In this document: piece by piece, positions 55,422 to 64,000 of the stretch
Position numbering within the stretch: the stretch's first letter is position 1
Layout of the letters: each line of letters starts with the position of its first letter
From: Streptomyces akebiae
GTDB lineage: Bacteria; Actinomycetota; Actinomycetes; Streptomycetales; Streptomycetaceae
NCBI RefSeq assembly: GCF_019599145.1
Contig: NZ_CP080647.1
Coordinates: 744,001-808,000, forward strand
Direction: 5' to 3'
Length of the DNA: 64,000 nucleotides
Position numbers and translations under genes: made by a program
The notes under the pieces: model-generated
Told to the model about the DNA's origin: nothing
Seen by the model: the letters and a program-made list of their open reading frames with translations, nothing else
Database searches by the model: none

Positions 55422-56411
55422 TCAGGACGTCGCGGCCGCGGCGGTTCCCGGTACTGCGGGAGGCCCGCCGTCGATGACCACGTCCTTGGTGTCCTTCATC
55501 GCCAGCACGCACAGAGTGCTGATCAGCCCGAGCGCCGTGAGGTAGAACCCGACCCCGATACCGCCGAATTCGGCCGCCAGCGGCGGTGCCACGATCAGCG
55601 GGAGCGCACCCCCGAGGATGCCGCCCAGGTTGTAGCCCATGCCGGCGCCGGTGTAGCGGTACCGGGTGTGGAAGAGTTCCGGCAGGTAGGCGGCGGCCGG
55701 GCCGTAGGGGATGCCGAGCACCACCATCAGCAGGCTGATTCCGACGAAGAACGACAGCATGCTTCCGGGCTGCATGATGAGGAACGCCGAGGGCCCCACA
55801 ATCATCGAGGCGACGGTGCCGACCAGCAGGACCCGCCGCCTGCCGATCCGGTCGGAGTACAGGGCCGAAGTGATGACGGCGACGCAGAAGACAAGCCCTG
55901 CGATGATGCCGCCGACCAGGACCGTGGGGCGCGACAGGCCCAGCACGCCGACGCCCGGCGCCTGGCCCGCGTGACTGGTGAGGTACACGCTGCTGGTGTA
56001 GAAGACTCCGAAGGTCATGGTCAGCATGCCGCCGGTCAGCAGCACCTGTCGCCACTGGTCACGCAGCGCCTCCACGAAGGGCAGCTTGACCTGCTCGCGG
56101 CGGGCCGTGGACTGCTTGAAGGCCGGTGTCTCCTCGATGTTCAGCCGGATGTACAGGCCGACTGCGACCAGCACGAAGCTGAGCAGGAACGGGATCCGCC
56201 AACCCCAGGCCGCGAAGCTCTCGGGGCTCATCGCCAATGCGGTGATGAGGAAGGTGGTGCTGGACATCGCCAGCGCTACACCTGGGCCGAGCTGCGGGAA
56301 CATGCTGTACAAACCGCGCTTGCCCGACGGCGCGTACTCGGCGGTGAGCAGCGCCGCACCTGCCCACTCGCCACCGACCGCGAGCCCTTGCAACGCCCGG
56401 AGGGTCACTAG
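55422..56411 (-). pseudogene. MFS transporter (metabolite:H+ symporter type), N-terminus lost
   Basis: About 330 codons of an MHS-family permease from the LQGLAVGGEWAGA segment (loop 4-5 region) to the C-terminus, with FPQLGPGVALAMSS, SDRIGRRRVLLVGT and many hydrophobic segments. The first 120 or so residues, including the first membrane helices, are missing. Homology ends at CTAG 56408-56411, where an IS end begins. An aromatic or short carboxylic acid substrate is typical of the family. Not functional as it stands. Confidence 0.8.
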
Positions 56412-56506
56412 TACTGCAACGGTGCTTGTTCTGAGTACTGGGCAGTTCAGGGGCTGTGTCCGCGTCGTTTTTAGTGGCTGATGCGGGCTTGGTGCTGGCG
56501 GCGGCG
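56409..56506 (-). mobile_element. Insertion sequence remnant
   Basis: A 98-bp leftover between the truncated transporter and the IS256 end. On the minus strand it encodes RRRQHQARISH and, after a TAA, KRRGHSP and a stop, like the tail of IS701/IS4-type transposases. It abuts CTAG, the target preferred by the IS701 family. Too short for firm classification. Confidence 0.5.
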
Positions 56507-56515
56507 GGGTGTGTC

Positions 56516-56523
56516 AATTTAAC
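56516..56523. repeat. ISL3 target-site duplication (left copy)
   Basis: AATTTAAC directly before the ISL3 left end. The identical octamer at 58153-58160 follows the right end. Eight bp is the usual duplication for the ISL3 family. Confidence 0.92.
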
Positions 56524-58152
56524 GGCCCTGTCTCACATTCGGTGGTGACGCAGCGTTGTGACACGTCGTTGACCGTCACGTGAGGGATGTCAACGAGCTT
56601 GTCCAGATGGTGTTTTCGGGCCTGTGCCCGCTGGTCATAGACGAAGTGGTCGACGAGGGTGAGCGGATCGTGGTGCGGGCGCGGACACCGCAGGACATGG
56701 CGCCGTGTCCGGTGTGCGGGGTGTCGTCGGGGCGGGTGCACGGCTACCACTGGCGGACTGTGGCTGACGTGCCGGTCGACGGGAGGCGGGTGGTGGTCCG
56801 TGTGCGGGTGCGGCGTCTGGTGTGCCCCACGCGCGGCTGCCGACATACCTTCCGCGAGCAGGTGCCCGGAGTGCTCGACCGATACCAGCGGCGCACTACT
56901 CGTCTGACCAGGCAGGTCAAGGCCGTGGTCGCGGAGTTAGCGGGGCGGGCGGGGGCACGTTTGCTGGCTGCACTCGCGGCGGGCGTCTCGCGTCATACGG
57001 CTCTGCGTATCCTGCTGCGCATCCCGCTGCCCGCAGCGCGGACGCCCCGCGTGATCGGCGTCGACGACTTCGCTCTGCGCCGGCGCCACCGCTATGCCAC
57101 CGTGATCATCGACGCCGAGACCCACGAGCGGATCGCCGTGCTGCCCGACCGCACGGCCGACACCCTGGAAGCGTGGCTGCGCGAACATCCGGGCATCGAG
57201 GTCGTGTGCCGTGACGGCTCGGCGACCTACGCCGAGGCCATCCGCCGCGCTCTGCCCCGTGCGACGCAGGTCGGTGATCGGTGGCATTTGTGGAAGAACC
57301 TGTGTGAAGCCGCCCTCGGCGAGGTGAAGGCACACAGCACCTGCTGGGCCACCGTACTGGACGCACCTATTTACGCCGGACCCCGCGCCCAGACCACCCT
57401 GGAACGCTGGCACCAGGTCCATGGTCTGCTCGAACAGGGCGTGGGCCTGCTCGAATGCGCCCGCCGCCTGCAAGTGGCCCTGAACACCGTCAAACGCTAC
57501 GCCCGCGCGGACCGGCCCGAGCGGATGCTCCGCGTCCCCAAGTACCGTGCCAGCCTGGTCGATCCCTACCGTGAGCACCTGCGAAAACGCCGGGCCGAGG
57601 ACCCTGGCGTCCCCGTCCTGCACCTCTTCGAAGAGATCAAAGCCCTGGGCTTCACGGGCTGCCTGAACCTCCTGCACAAGTACATCAACCAAGGCCGCGC
57701 GGACGCCGACCGCAGCCATATCTCCCCGCGCCGGCTCGCCCGGATGCTGCTGACCAGGCCGGACAACCTCAAGGCCGAGCAGCACGAGCGCCTGGCCAAG
57801 CTCACCGCCGCCTGCCCAGAGATGATCCAACTGGCGTCAGCTATCAGGGACTTCGCCCCGCTCCTTGCACCCCACGCCGACAATGCCGACGCGCTCTCAC
57901 ATTGGATCGTCCAGGTCCGCGGCGCCGACCTGCCCCACCTGCATGCCTTCGCCCGAGGTCTGGAACGAGACCGCGACGCCGTAAACGCCGCCCTCACACT
58001 TCCGTACAGCAACGGCCCCACCGAGGGCGTCAACACCAAGACCAAACGGATCGCGCGCCAGATGCACGGACGAGCAGGCTTCCCCCTTCTTCGCCACCGC
58101 ATCCTCCTCGGATAGCAGCACGCTCCGTCACCACCGAAAGCGAGACAGGGCC
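56524..58152. mobile_element. ISL3-family insertion sequence (complete)
   Basis: A 1629-bp element with terminal inverted repeats at 56524-56555 and 58121-58152 (GGCCCTGTCTC...; 28 of 32 positions match) and an 8-bp target duplication. It carries one intact transposase gene. The clean duplication shows a recent insertion into the left inverted repeat of the IS256 element. Confidence 0.92.
56580..58115 (+). CDS. ISL3-family transposase
   Basis: A 511-residue transposase starting at GTG 56580. The N-terminal zinc ribbon has CPVCG and later CPTRGCRHTF; the DDE core starts at VIGVDDFALRRRH, continues with CRDGSATYAEAIRRALP and VGDRWHLWKNL, and ends with SNGPTEGVNTKTKRIARQMHGRAGF, all typical of ISL3. 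The gene is complete and probably active. Confidence 0.95.
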   Translation: MRDVNELVQMVFSGLCPLVIDEVVDEGERIVVRARTPQDMAPCPVCGVSSGRVHGYHWRTVADVPVDGRRVVVRVRVRRLVCPTRGCRHTFREQVPGVLDRYQRRTTRLTRQVKAVVAELAGRAGARLLAALAAGVSRHTALRILLRIPLPAARTPRVIGVDDFALRRRHRYATVIIDAETHERIAVLPDRTADTLEAWLREHPGIEVVCRDGSATYAEAIRRALPRATQVGDRWHLWKNLCEAALGEVKAHSTCWATVLDAPIYAGPRAQTTLERWHQVHGLLEQGVGLLECARRLQVALNTVKRYARADRPERMLRVPKYRASLVDPYREHLRKRRAEDPGVPVLHLFEEIKALGFTGCLNLLHKYINQGRADADRSHISPRRLARMLLTRPDNLKAEQHERLAKLTAACPEMIQLASAIRDFAPLLAPHADNADALSHWIVQVRGADLPHLHAFARGLERDRDAVNAALTLPYSNGPTEGVNTKTKRIARQMHGRAGFPLLRHRILLG

Positions 58153-58160
58153 AATTTAAC
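58153..58160. repeat. ISL3 target-site duplication (right copy)
   Basis: AATTTAAC following the ISL3 right end, identical to 56516-56523. It also restores the left inverted repeat of the IS256 element. Confidence 0.92.
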
Positions 58161-58182
58161 GGCTGATCTTGGTTGTTGATGG

Positions 58183-59484
58183 TCAGTTGTTGCTCGGGGT
58201 GAGGCGGCCTTCGAAGGCGATCTGGAACGCGTTCAGGGGTGCTTTCCAGCGCATGGTCCACCTCTTGCGGCCCTTGCCGGTCGGGTCCAGGCTCATCAGC
58301 GCCATGTAGATGCACTTGAGGGCGGCGGCCTCGTTGGGGAAGTGCCCGCGGGCCCGGACGGCCCTGCGGATGCGGGCGTTGACGCTCTCGATCGCGTTCG
58401 TGCTGCAGATGACCTTGCGGATCTCGACGTCGAAGGAGAGGAAGGGCACGAACTCGGCCCAGGCGTCCGACCACAGCTTCACGATCGCCGGATACTTTCG
58501 GCCCCGCGTCTCCTGGAACTCGAGGAACCGCTCCGTCGCCGCGTCCTCGCTGGGCGCGGTGTAGACGGGCTTGAGAGCCTTGGCGACCTTGTCCCAGTCC
58601 TGGCGGGCCGCATATCGGAACGAGTTCCGCAGCAGGTGAACCACACACGTCTGGACGATCGTGCGAGGCCAGACGGTCTCCACCGCCTCGGGAAGGCCCT
58701 TCAGCCCGTCGCAGACCAGCATCAGCACGTCGTCCAGGCCGCGGTTCTTCAGCTCGGTGAACACGTGCAGCCAGTACTTGGCGCCCTCTCCGCCGTCGCC
58801 GGCCCAGATGCCGAGGATGTCGCGGGTCCCGTCCACCGTCACCGCCATCACGACATAGACCGGACGGTTCGCGACCTGCCCGTCCCTGATCTTGACGTTG
58901 ATGGCATCCACGAACAAAACCGGGTAAACACGGTCGAGGGGACGGTTCTGCCACTCGGCCATGCCCTCCATCACCTTGTCGGTAATGGTGGAGATGGTCT
59001 GCTTGGACACCTCGGCCCCGTAGACCTCGGCCAGGTGAGCGGCGATCTCGCCGTGCGTGAGCCCCTTCGCGGACAACGACAGCACCATCTCGTCGACCCC
59101 GGTCAGCCGCCGCTGCCGCTTCCTGACGATCTGCGGCTCGAACGTGCCCGCAGTGTCACGCGGCACCTTGACCTCGACCGGCCCGACGTCGGTCAGCACA
59201 GTCTTGGCCCGGCCCCCGTTTCGGGAGTTGCCACTGCCCCGGCCGGCCGCATCGTGCTTCTCATAGCCGAGGTGATCGGCGATCTCACCTTCCAGCGCAG
59301 ACTCCAGGACCCGCTTGGTCAGCTGCTGCAGCAGCCCACCCTGCCCAGTCAGCTGCAGTCCCTCCGACCGGGCCCGTTCCACCAGCATCGCGACCAGCTG
59401 CTCATCCGACACGGGGACGGACGGCCCGGACTGGGCACTCTCGACAGGTGCCACGGTCTCCAACTCAACGGCGGTATCAGCCAC
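58183..59484 (-). CDS. IS256-family (mutator-type) transposase
   Basis: A 433-residue transposase. Catalytic regions: [16 protein letters not shown] (first Asp), [14 protein letters not shown] (second Asp), and the C-terminal [14 protein letters not shown] (Glu). [19 protein letters not shown] is characteristic. The frame is intact. The end of the gene faces the ISL3 insertion, which left the coding part untouched. Confidence 0.95.
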   Translation of the reverse strand: MADTAVELETVAPVESAQSGPSVPVSDEQLVAMLVERARSEGLQLTGQGGLLQQLTKRVLESALEGEIADHLGYEKHDAAGRGSGNSRNGGRAKTVLTDVGPVEVKVPRDTAGTFEPQIVRKRQRRLTGVDEMVLSLSAKGLTHGEIAAHLAEVYGAEVSKQTISTITDKVMEGMAEWQNRPLDRVYPVLFVDAINVKIRDGQVANRPVYVVMAVTVDGTRDILGIWAGDGGEGAKYWLHVFTELKNRGLDDVLMLVCDGLKGLPEAVETVWPRTIVQTCVVHLLRNSFRYAARQDWDKVAKALKPVYTAPSEDAATERFLEFQETRGRKYPAIVKLWSDAWAEFVPFLSFDVEIRKVICSTNAIESVNARIRRAVRARGHFPNEAAALKCIYMALMSLDPTGKGRKRWTMRWKAPLNAFQIAFEGRLTPSNN

Positions 59485-59498
59485 TTGACGTCTCTCCC

Positions 59499-61154
59499 AT
59501 GATCGTCGGATCCGCCGTTAGATTTACACTCCCCGTCTCTGAGACGCCATTGCTGGACGAGACCATCGGCGGCAATTTCGACCGTATGGTGGCTGCCTTC
59601 GGCGAACGTGAAGCTCTTGTCGACGTCCCGACGGAGCGGCGATGGACCTACCGAGAGCTTGCCGAGGAGGTGGACGCGGTCGCGCTCGGACTGCTGGAGT
59701 CGGGCGTGGTCAAGGGTGATCGGGTGGGCATCTGGTCGCCGAACTGCGCGGAGTGGACGCTCGTTCAGTACGCGACCGCGAAGATCGGCGCCATCCTGGT
59801 TAACATCAACCCCAGCTACCGCACTCACGAGCTGGAGTACGTCCTCAACCAGGCGGGCGTCCGCACGGTGGTGGCCATGCCGACCTTCAAGACCTCCGAC
59901 TACGCCGCGATGCTCGCCCGAGCGCTTCCGAACTGTCCGACGGTGAAGGATGTTCTGCTGATCGGCCAGGATTCGTGGAGCGAGCTCATCGAGACCGGCT
60001 TCTCCGGAGACAGGGCGCGTCTGACCGACATCGGTGCGGGCCTGAGCCCAGACGACCCAATCAACATTCAGTACACGTCGGGGACGACGGGCTTTCCCAA
60101 AGGGGCGACCCTGTCGCACCACAACATCCTGAACAACGGATTCTTCGTAGGCGAGTTGTGTCACTACACCGAGGAGGACCGGGTCTGTATCCCGGTGCCC
60201 TTCTACCACTGCTTCGGCATGGTCATGGGCAATCTCGCGTGTACCAGCCACGGCGCGACGATGGTGATCCCCGGGCCTTCGTTCGACCCCAAAGCCACCC
60301 TCGAGGCAGTGGCGGCGGAGCGGTGCACCTCGCTGTACGGAGTGCCGACCATGTTCATCGCCGAGCTGGCCGATCCGGACTTCGATTCCTACGACCTGTC
60401 CAGTCTGCGAACCGGCATCATGGCGGGTTCGCCCTGTCCAATCAACGTGATGAAGCAGGTCATCGAGCGGATGGGAATGGAGGAGGTCTCCATTTGCTAC
60501 GGGATGACCGAGACCTCTCCCGTTTCGACCCAAACCCGGGCGGATGACTCACTGGACCGTCGTGTTTCCACGGTGGGCCGGGTGGGACCGCACCTGGAGG
60601 TCAAGGTGGTGGACCCGGTGACCGGCCTGACCGTGCCCCGAGACGAGGCCGGCGAGCTGTGCACGCGTGGGTACTCGGTCATGCTGGGCTACTGGGACCA
60701 GCCGGAGAAAACCGCCGAGGCCATCGACGCCGAGCACTGGATGCACACCGGAGATCTGGCGGTCATGGACGACGAGGGCTATGTCAGTATCACCGGCCGG
60801 ATCAAGGACATGGTCATCCGCGGCGGCGAGAACATCTACCCCCGCGAGATCGAGGAGTTCCTCTACACCCATCCCGACATCCTCGACGCACAGGTCGTCG
60901 GTGTGCCCGACGCGAAGTACGGCGAAGAGCTGATGGCCTGGCTGCGCATGAAGGACGGCGCTGAGCCGCTCACCACCGAGGCCGTCCACGAGTTCTGCCG
61001 AGGCAAGCTCGCCCACTACAAGATCCCGCGCTACGTACGCACCATCGACGAATTCCCCATGACCGTCACCGGAAAGATCCGCAAGGTGGAACTGCGCGAG
61101 ATCGCCGCCCAGCAGTTCGGTCTCGGCGATGCCACCCCCACCACCCACGGCTGA
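59499..61154 (+). CDS. Acyl-CoA ligase (AMP-binding), 5' end altered by IS256
   Basis: An adenylating acyl-CoA synthetase of 551 residues as called. The AMP loop is [51 protein letters not shown] and the catalytic Lys in TVTGKIRK are all present. Homology starts around [13 protein letters not shown]; the preceding residues ([13 protein letters not shown]) come from the IS256 end, so the native start is lost and ATG 59499 within IS sequence may serve instead. ATG 59585 is another option. It probably activated an acid for the acyl-CoA cluster upstream. Confidence 0.82.
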   Translation: MIVGSAVRFTLPVSETPLLDETIGGNFDRMVAAFGEREALVDVPTERRWTYRELAEEVDAVALGLLESGVVKGDRVGIWSPNCAEWTLVQYATAKIGAILVNINPSYRTHELEYVLNQAGVRTVVAMPTFKTSDYAAMLARALPNCPTVKDVLLIGQDSWSELIETGFSGDRARLTDIGAGLSPDDPINIQYTSGTTGFPKGATLSHHNILNNGFFVGELCHYTEEDRVCIPVPFYHCFGMVMGNLACTSHGATMVIPGPSFDPKATLEAVAAERCTSLYGVPTMFIAELADPDFDSYDLSSLRTGIMAGSPCPINVMKQVIERMGMEEVSICYGMTETSPVSTQTRADDSLDRRVSTVGRVGPHLEVKVVDPVTGLTVPRDEAGELCTRGYSVMLGYWDQPEKTAEAIDAEHWMHTGDLAVMDDEGYVSITGRIKDMVIRGGENIYPREIEEFLYTHPDILDAQVVGVPDAKYGEELMAWLRMKDGAEPLTTEAVHEFCRGKLAHYKIPRYVRTIDEFPMTVTGKIRKVELREIAAQQFGLGDATPTTHG

Positions 61155-61257
61155 CGCACTCGCCGGGATCGTGGCCCCACCCTTCTGCGCATCCTGGAGG
61201 AGATCCGTGCGGGTTCTGCACGAACGTGTAGTGATCCCCTGCACCGTCCGGCTCGCG

Positions 61258-61840
61258 TCAAAGCATGTACGGGCCCGCTCCGGCCGTCCCCTGGTCCAGC
61301 GTCTTGGGGGCGGCCACCGCCTTGGGACTCCCGATGTACCCGGCACCGAACGCCTGCGCGAAGAAGAAGGTCAGGTTGGGATCGGAGGAACCCAGCTCGA
61401 TACGGACGGTCAGCGGCCCCGTGACCTTGATGGACGTGACGCGGCCCTGCAATACGGCCAGCGAACTGGTATTCCGCTTCCTCTCGTAGTCCAGGTAGGT
61501 CTTCACGGCCTGCGCGTCGAGAGGCGTGCCAACTTGACTCCCTTGCGCAGAGTCAGCTCATAGGCGCGATCCCCCTTTCTGACGTAACCCACTTCACGGC
61601 CAAGGCCGGCGCCGTAGCTGCCGTCCGGCCCATGACGACCAGCGGGTCGTACGCCAACTGGTAGAAGGAGCCGTACGCAGGATCGCCGAGGGCGGGAATC
61701 AGGCTCGGGGGCGACAGGGGTGCGCCGAAAGTGACCTTTTCACCGAGGCCCCAGGCTGCGGCCCCTCCGCCCGACGAGGCGCCACCGGAGCAGCCGACCG
61801 CGGGCAGCACGGCGACAAGAGCGACGACAAGAGCGGCGAT
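61258..61840 (-). pseudogene. Peptide ABC transporter substrate-binding lipoprotein, truncated
   Basis: Pieces of a family 5 solute-binding protein: a lipobox-like start (AVLPAVGCSGG), GAPLSPPSLIPALGDPAYGS, then a frame change to YELTLRKGVK and another to VKTYLDYERKRNTSSLA through GTAGAGPYML, where a stop at 61258 ends it. About two thirds of the protein is missing and no good start codon exists. The 103 bp between the ligase stop and this remnant hold nothing recognisable. Confidence 0.7.
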
Positions 61841-62094
61841 TCTGCGTGGGTGAAGGTCGGCTGCACCGGAACGGTCGCCGGATCCAGGGCCTGCGCCGCC
61901 GGGCGGCGCATCGGAGCCGATGGCACAGGACCGATTCGTTGCCGGACTACCCCCGGCATGGGGGCCGACTGTTGGCCACGAGGTGCCGGTCTCGGCACCA
62001 GGCCGATGCGGCGAGCGCTCACCGGGACCTGGTGGCGGATGTGCGCCTCTTGCCGGGCTTCCGTGAAGCTCTTGCGGCCCTTGGTGTGAGGACG

Positions 62095-62660
62095 GCCTGA
62101 GTGACGATCGCTTCGCTGTTCCTTACGAAATGCGCGCCCGACTCGACCAGGCCAACGGTCACCACGACAACCAGATCGTCTGGACGGGCGTGCCTGCCGT
62201 CGCAAGCGATAACGACGCCAACGAGACGGCGTTCGTGCTCATGGACAGATGGCTGGCTCGCATCGAGGCCGACACATCCACCGACCCGATCGAGACCAAG
62301 GTGGTGCGCAACAAGCCGGCCGACGCGGTCGACGCGTGCTGGATCGCCGACCGCAAGATCACCGACATGTCGGTCTGCCGAGCCGCCTACCCCTACTTCG
62401 GTCTGCCCCGAACCGCCGCCGAGGGCCCACTGGCCAACAACATCGTCAAGTGCGCGCTCAAGCCACTCGACCGAGGCGACTACACCGTCGACTTCACCAA
62501 CGCCCAGTGGGACCGGCTGCGGACGACCTTCCCCGAGGGGGTGTGCGACTACCGCAAGCCAGGCGTGGCCCAGCAGCCCTCGCTGCCATCGCTGACCTTT
62601 GCCGGCGGACCCGGCGGGCAACCGCTGGGTGCCCCACCGCAGTCCAGCCCGGCGCCGTGA
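62095..62660 (+). pseudogene. DUF6351-like protein, C-terminal fragment
   Basis: About 185 codons matching the end of secreted DUF6351 proteins: QANGHHDNQIVWTGVPAVAS, then MDRWLARIEADTSTDP, ANNIVKCALKPLDRGDYTV and FPEGVCDYRKPGVAQQPS. Cysteines suggest an extracellular protein. The N-terminal two thirds with signal peptide are missing. The upstream 225 bp (61870-62094) show no recognisable gene. Confidence 0.6.
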
Positions 62661-62827
62661 AACGCCCTTTCATCACTCCTGTGCCCCGCGGCGTGGTGCG
62701 TTCCCCATCAGACGCTAGGCCGCGGGCACCCAGCCCCTCGTACCACTGTCACGAGAAGAGACCCGGTCCGGTGGTCGTTGCCGACGAAGCATGGCTCGAT
62801 GCGACCGCGTCCGCCCGGTCTTGAGAT

Positions 62828-62941
62828 GAGATCGACCGCGCGACCGGCCGGACCATACGACGCTACGAACGTGACAGGCCCGGCGAGCTGATGCACGTGG
62901 ACATCAAGAAGCTCGGCAACATCCCCGACGGCGGAGGCTTC
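62828..62941 (+). pseudogene. IS481-family transposase fragment
   Basis: About 38 codons: EIDRATGRTIRRYERDRPGE then LMHVDIKKLGNIPDGGG, which is the first catalytic Asp region of IS481 transposases. Both sides break off, so it is a scar of an old insertion. Confidence 0.75.
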
Positions 62942-63001
62942 CTCACGCCAGACGACCGTCCGGTGGCCGTCGAGCTTCATCTCAATGTCCTGGCCGGTCG
63001 G

Positions 63002-63997
63002 CTAGGTCGTCTCGCGGTGGATGAGGGCGAGAATGTCGCCCGCCTCGGGGCGGCTCGGCGTTGCCGGGGCCGGAGCGCCGACCGTCGAGAGGATGCTGGT
63101 GGTGAGATTGCCGGCTGCCGCGGTGAGGTCCATGCCGATGGTGGTCAGGGCCGGTACGGCGAGCGAGCTCACGGGGAGGTCGTCGACGCCGATGAGCGCC
63201 AGGTCGTGCGGGACGTCGATGTGCTGCGTGCGGCAGCTCGCCAGGATGGCGAGAGCGATCAGATCGTTGAAGGCGGCGACTGCCGTGACCGGGGTGGCGC
63301 CCTGCGTCCAGTCCACGACGGCAGCCCGGGCGCCGGCCCGCGAGTAGCGCATGCTGACCACCTGTGGCGTCGGCAGGCCCAGGTCGTTGCAGGCCCGGGT
63401 GGCTCCCTGCAGGCGGGGCCGGCAGAAGGGAAGCTCTCGGGGGTCGTCCACCGCGGCGTAGCCGATGTGCCGGTGCCCGCGTGCGGCGAGGTGCTCGATC
63501 TGCAGGCGTCCGATGTCTTCCTGGCTCAGCCCGGTCAGGCGGGTGTTGTCCGGTGTGAACACCCCGTCGAGCAGGGGGATTTCCGCCCGATGCAGTGACT
63601 GTGCGTCGGCGGGCGGCAGAGTGCCGAACGCGACGACCACCGCCGGCTGGACGTGCTGCCACAGCTCGGCCAGCGGCGTGGCCGTCCCGTCGTGGTGCAG
63701 GTACACGCAGGTGTAACCGGCCTCGCCCAGTGATCGGACGAGGGCCAGCTTGAACTGCTCCATGGCCTCCGCGACGGGGAGGTCCGGAACCACGCAGAGC
63801 ACGACGTTGCTGCGGCCCCTGCGCAGCGCACGGCCGGCCCCCGACGGTACGTATCCGAGACGCTTCGCCGTCTCCAACACCCGTCGGCGGGTCTCCGCGG
63901 AGAGCCCGTGCTCGTCCCTGCCGTTGAGCACGAAGCTCACGGTGGTCTGGGAGACCCCGGCCTCTCGCGCCACGTCCTTGCTGGTGACCCTTGGCAA
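63002..63997 (-). CDS. LacI family transcriptional regulator
   Basis: A 331-residue regulator with the LacI helix-turn-helix at the start (VTSKDVAREAGVSQTTVSFVLNG) and hinge (RRVLETAKRLGYVPSGAGRALR), then a periplasmic-binding-protein-like sensor domain with ALIGVDDLPVSSLAVPALTTI. TTG 63997 is the only start in view, three bases from the edge; a start outside the window is possible. Likely a sugar-responsive repressor of genes beyond the edge. Confidence 0.88.
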   Translation of the reverse strand: MPRVTSKDVAREAGVSQTTVSFVLNGRDEHGLSAETRRRVLETAKRLGYVPSGAGRALRRGRSNVVLCVVPDLPVAEAMEQFKLALVRSLGEAGYTCVYLHHDGTATPLAELWQHVQPAVVVAFGTLPPADAQSLHRAEIPLLDGVFTPDNTRLTGLSQEDIGRLQIEHLAARGHRHIGYAAVDDPRELPFCRPRLQGATRACNDLGLPTPQVVSMRYSRAGARAAVVDWTQGATPVTAVAAFNDLIALAILASCRTQHIDVPHDLALIGVDDLPVSSLAVPALTTIGMDLTAAAGNLTTSILSTVGAPAPATPSRPEAGDILALIHRETT

Positions 63998-64000
63998 AGC

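Larger units (their letters stand above)
56507..59533. mobile_element. IS256-family element interrupted by an ISL3 element
   Basis: Inverted ends GTGTCAATTTAACGGCTGATC (left, split) and the complement of GATCCGCCGTTAGATTTACAC (right, ending at 59529-59533) match at about 18 of 21 positions. The left end is split by the ISL3 insertion at 56524-58152, so the IS256 parts are 56507-56523 and 58153-59533. Transposase is intact. Exact borders and target duplication could not be set. Confidence 0.75.

Overview
The window is high-GC actinobacterial DNA with third-position G/C bias, GTG and TTG starts, and many ATGA or GTGA stop-start overlaps. Gene content (SCO2521-2525-type cassette, PucR and IclR regulators, SpoIIE-type phosphatase, Tap remnant) points to Streptomyces or a close relative. 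No rRNA, tRNA, CRISPR array or phage structural gene was recognised. All assignments come from reading the sequence; no database search was run.

Layout. (1) 1-5819, minus: a tightly coupled cassette matching the Streptomyces SCO2521-SCO2525 families of unknown function, with a deviant P-loop protein and a SAM methyltransferase. (2) 5938-9726: a GNAT acetyltransferase, then a three-gene unit of Trypco1-like protein, trypsin-like protease and TPR/membrane protein, which resembles bacterial conflict systems. (3) 9890-24973, minus: a long catabolic cluster (cupin, aspartate ammonia-lyase, flavin oxidase, HAD hydrolase, aldo/keto reductase, aldehyde dehydrogenase, two aspartoacylase-type deacylases, aminotransferase, polyamine-type ABC importer, sarcosine-oxidase-like enzyme). 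It probably imports an amine or N-acyl amino acid and feeds the carbon to central metabolism. (4) 25143-27151, plus: two tandem paralogous IclR regulators with related promoters. (5) 27202-34691: a GABA operon (gabT, D-2-hydroxyglutarate-dehydrogenase-like flavin/Fe-S enzyme, gabD) divergent from a PucR regulator.

(6) 34716-41258 is a graveyard: fragments of a DNA cytosine methyltransferase, a glycosidase, an oligopeptide ABC ATPase, a hydrolase and a telomere-associated protein gene (tap), then an IS21-family element with a decayed istA and a second istA remnant. (7) 41420-45480: a SpoIIE-type phosphatase, a small hypothetical gene, a TetR regulator with a palindromic operator, and a broken membrane-protein gene. 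(8) 45506-47091: an IS701-family element with perfect inverted repeats and a frameshifted transposase. (9) 47163-61154: an acyl-CoA catabolic cluster resembling leucine/isovalerate utilisation (enoyl-CoA hydratase, 3-oxoacid CoA-transferase, acyl-CoA dehydrogenase, biotin carboxylase and carboxyltransferase, Zn-ribbon/OB-fold protein, MFS transporter, acyl-CoA ligase). It is interrupted by nested insertions: an ISL3 element inside the end of an IS256 element, next to an older IS remnant that truncates the transporter. (10) 61258-63997: more fragments (peptide-binding lipoprotein, DUF6351-like protein, IS481 transposase) and a LacI-family regulator at the right edge.

The left half is intact, densely packed operons. 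The right half is shaped by repeated insertion and gene loss.
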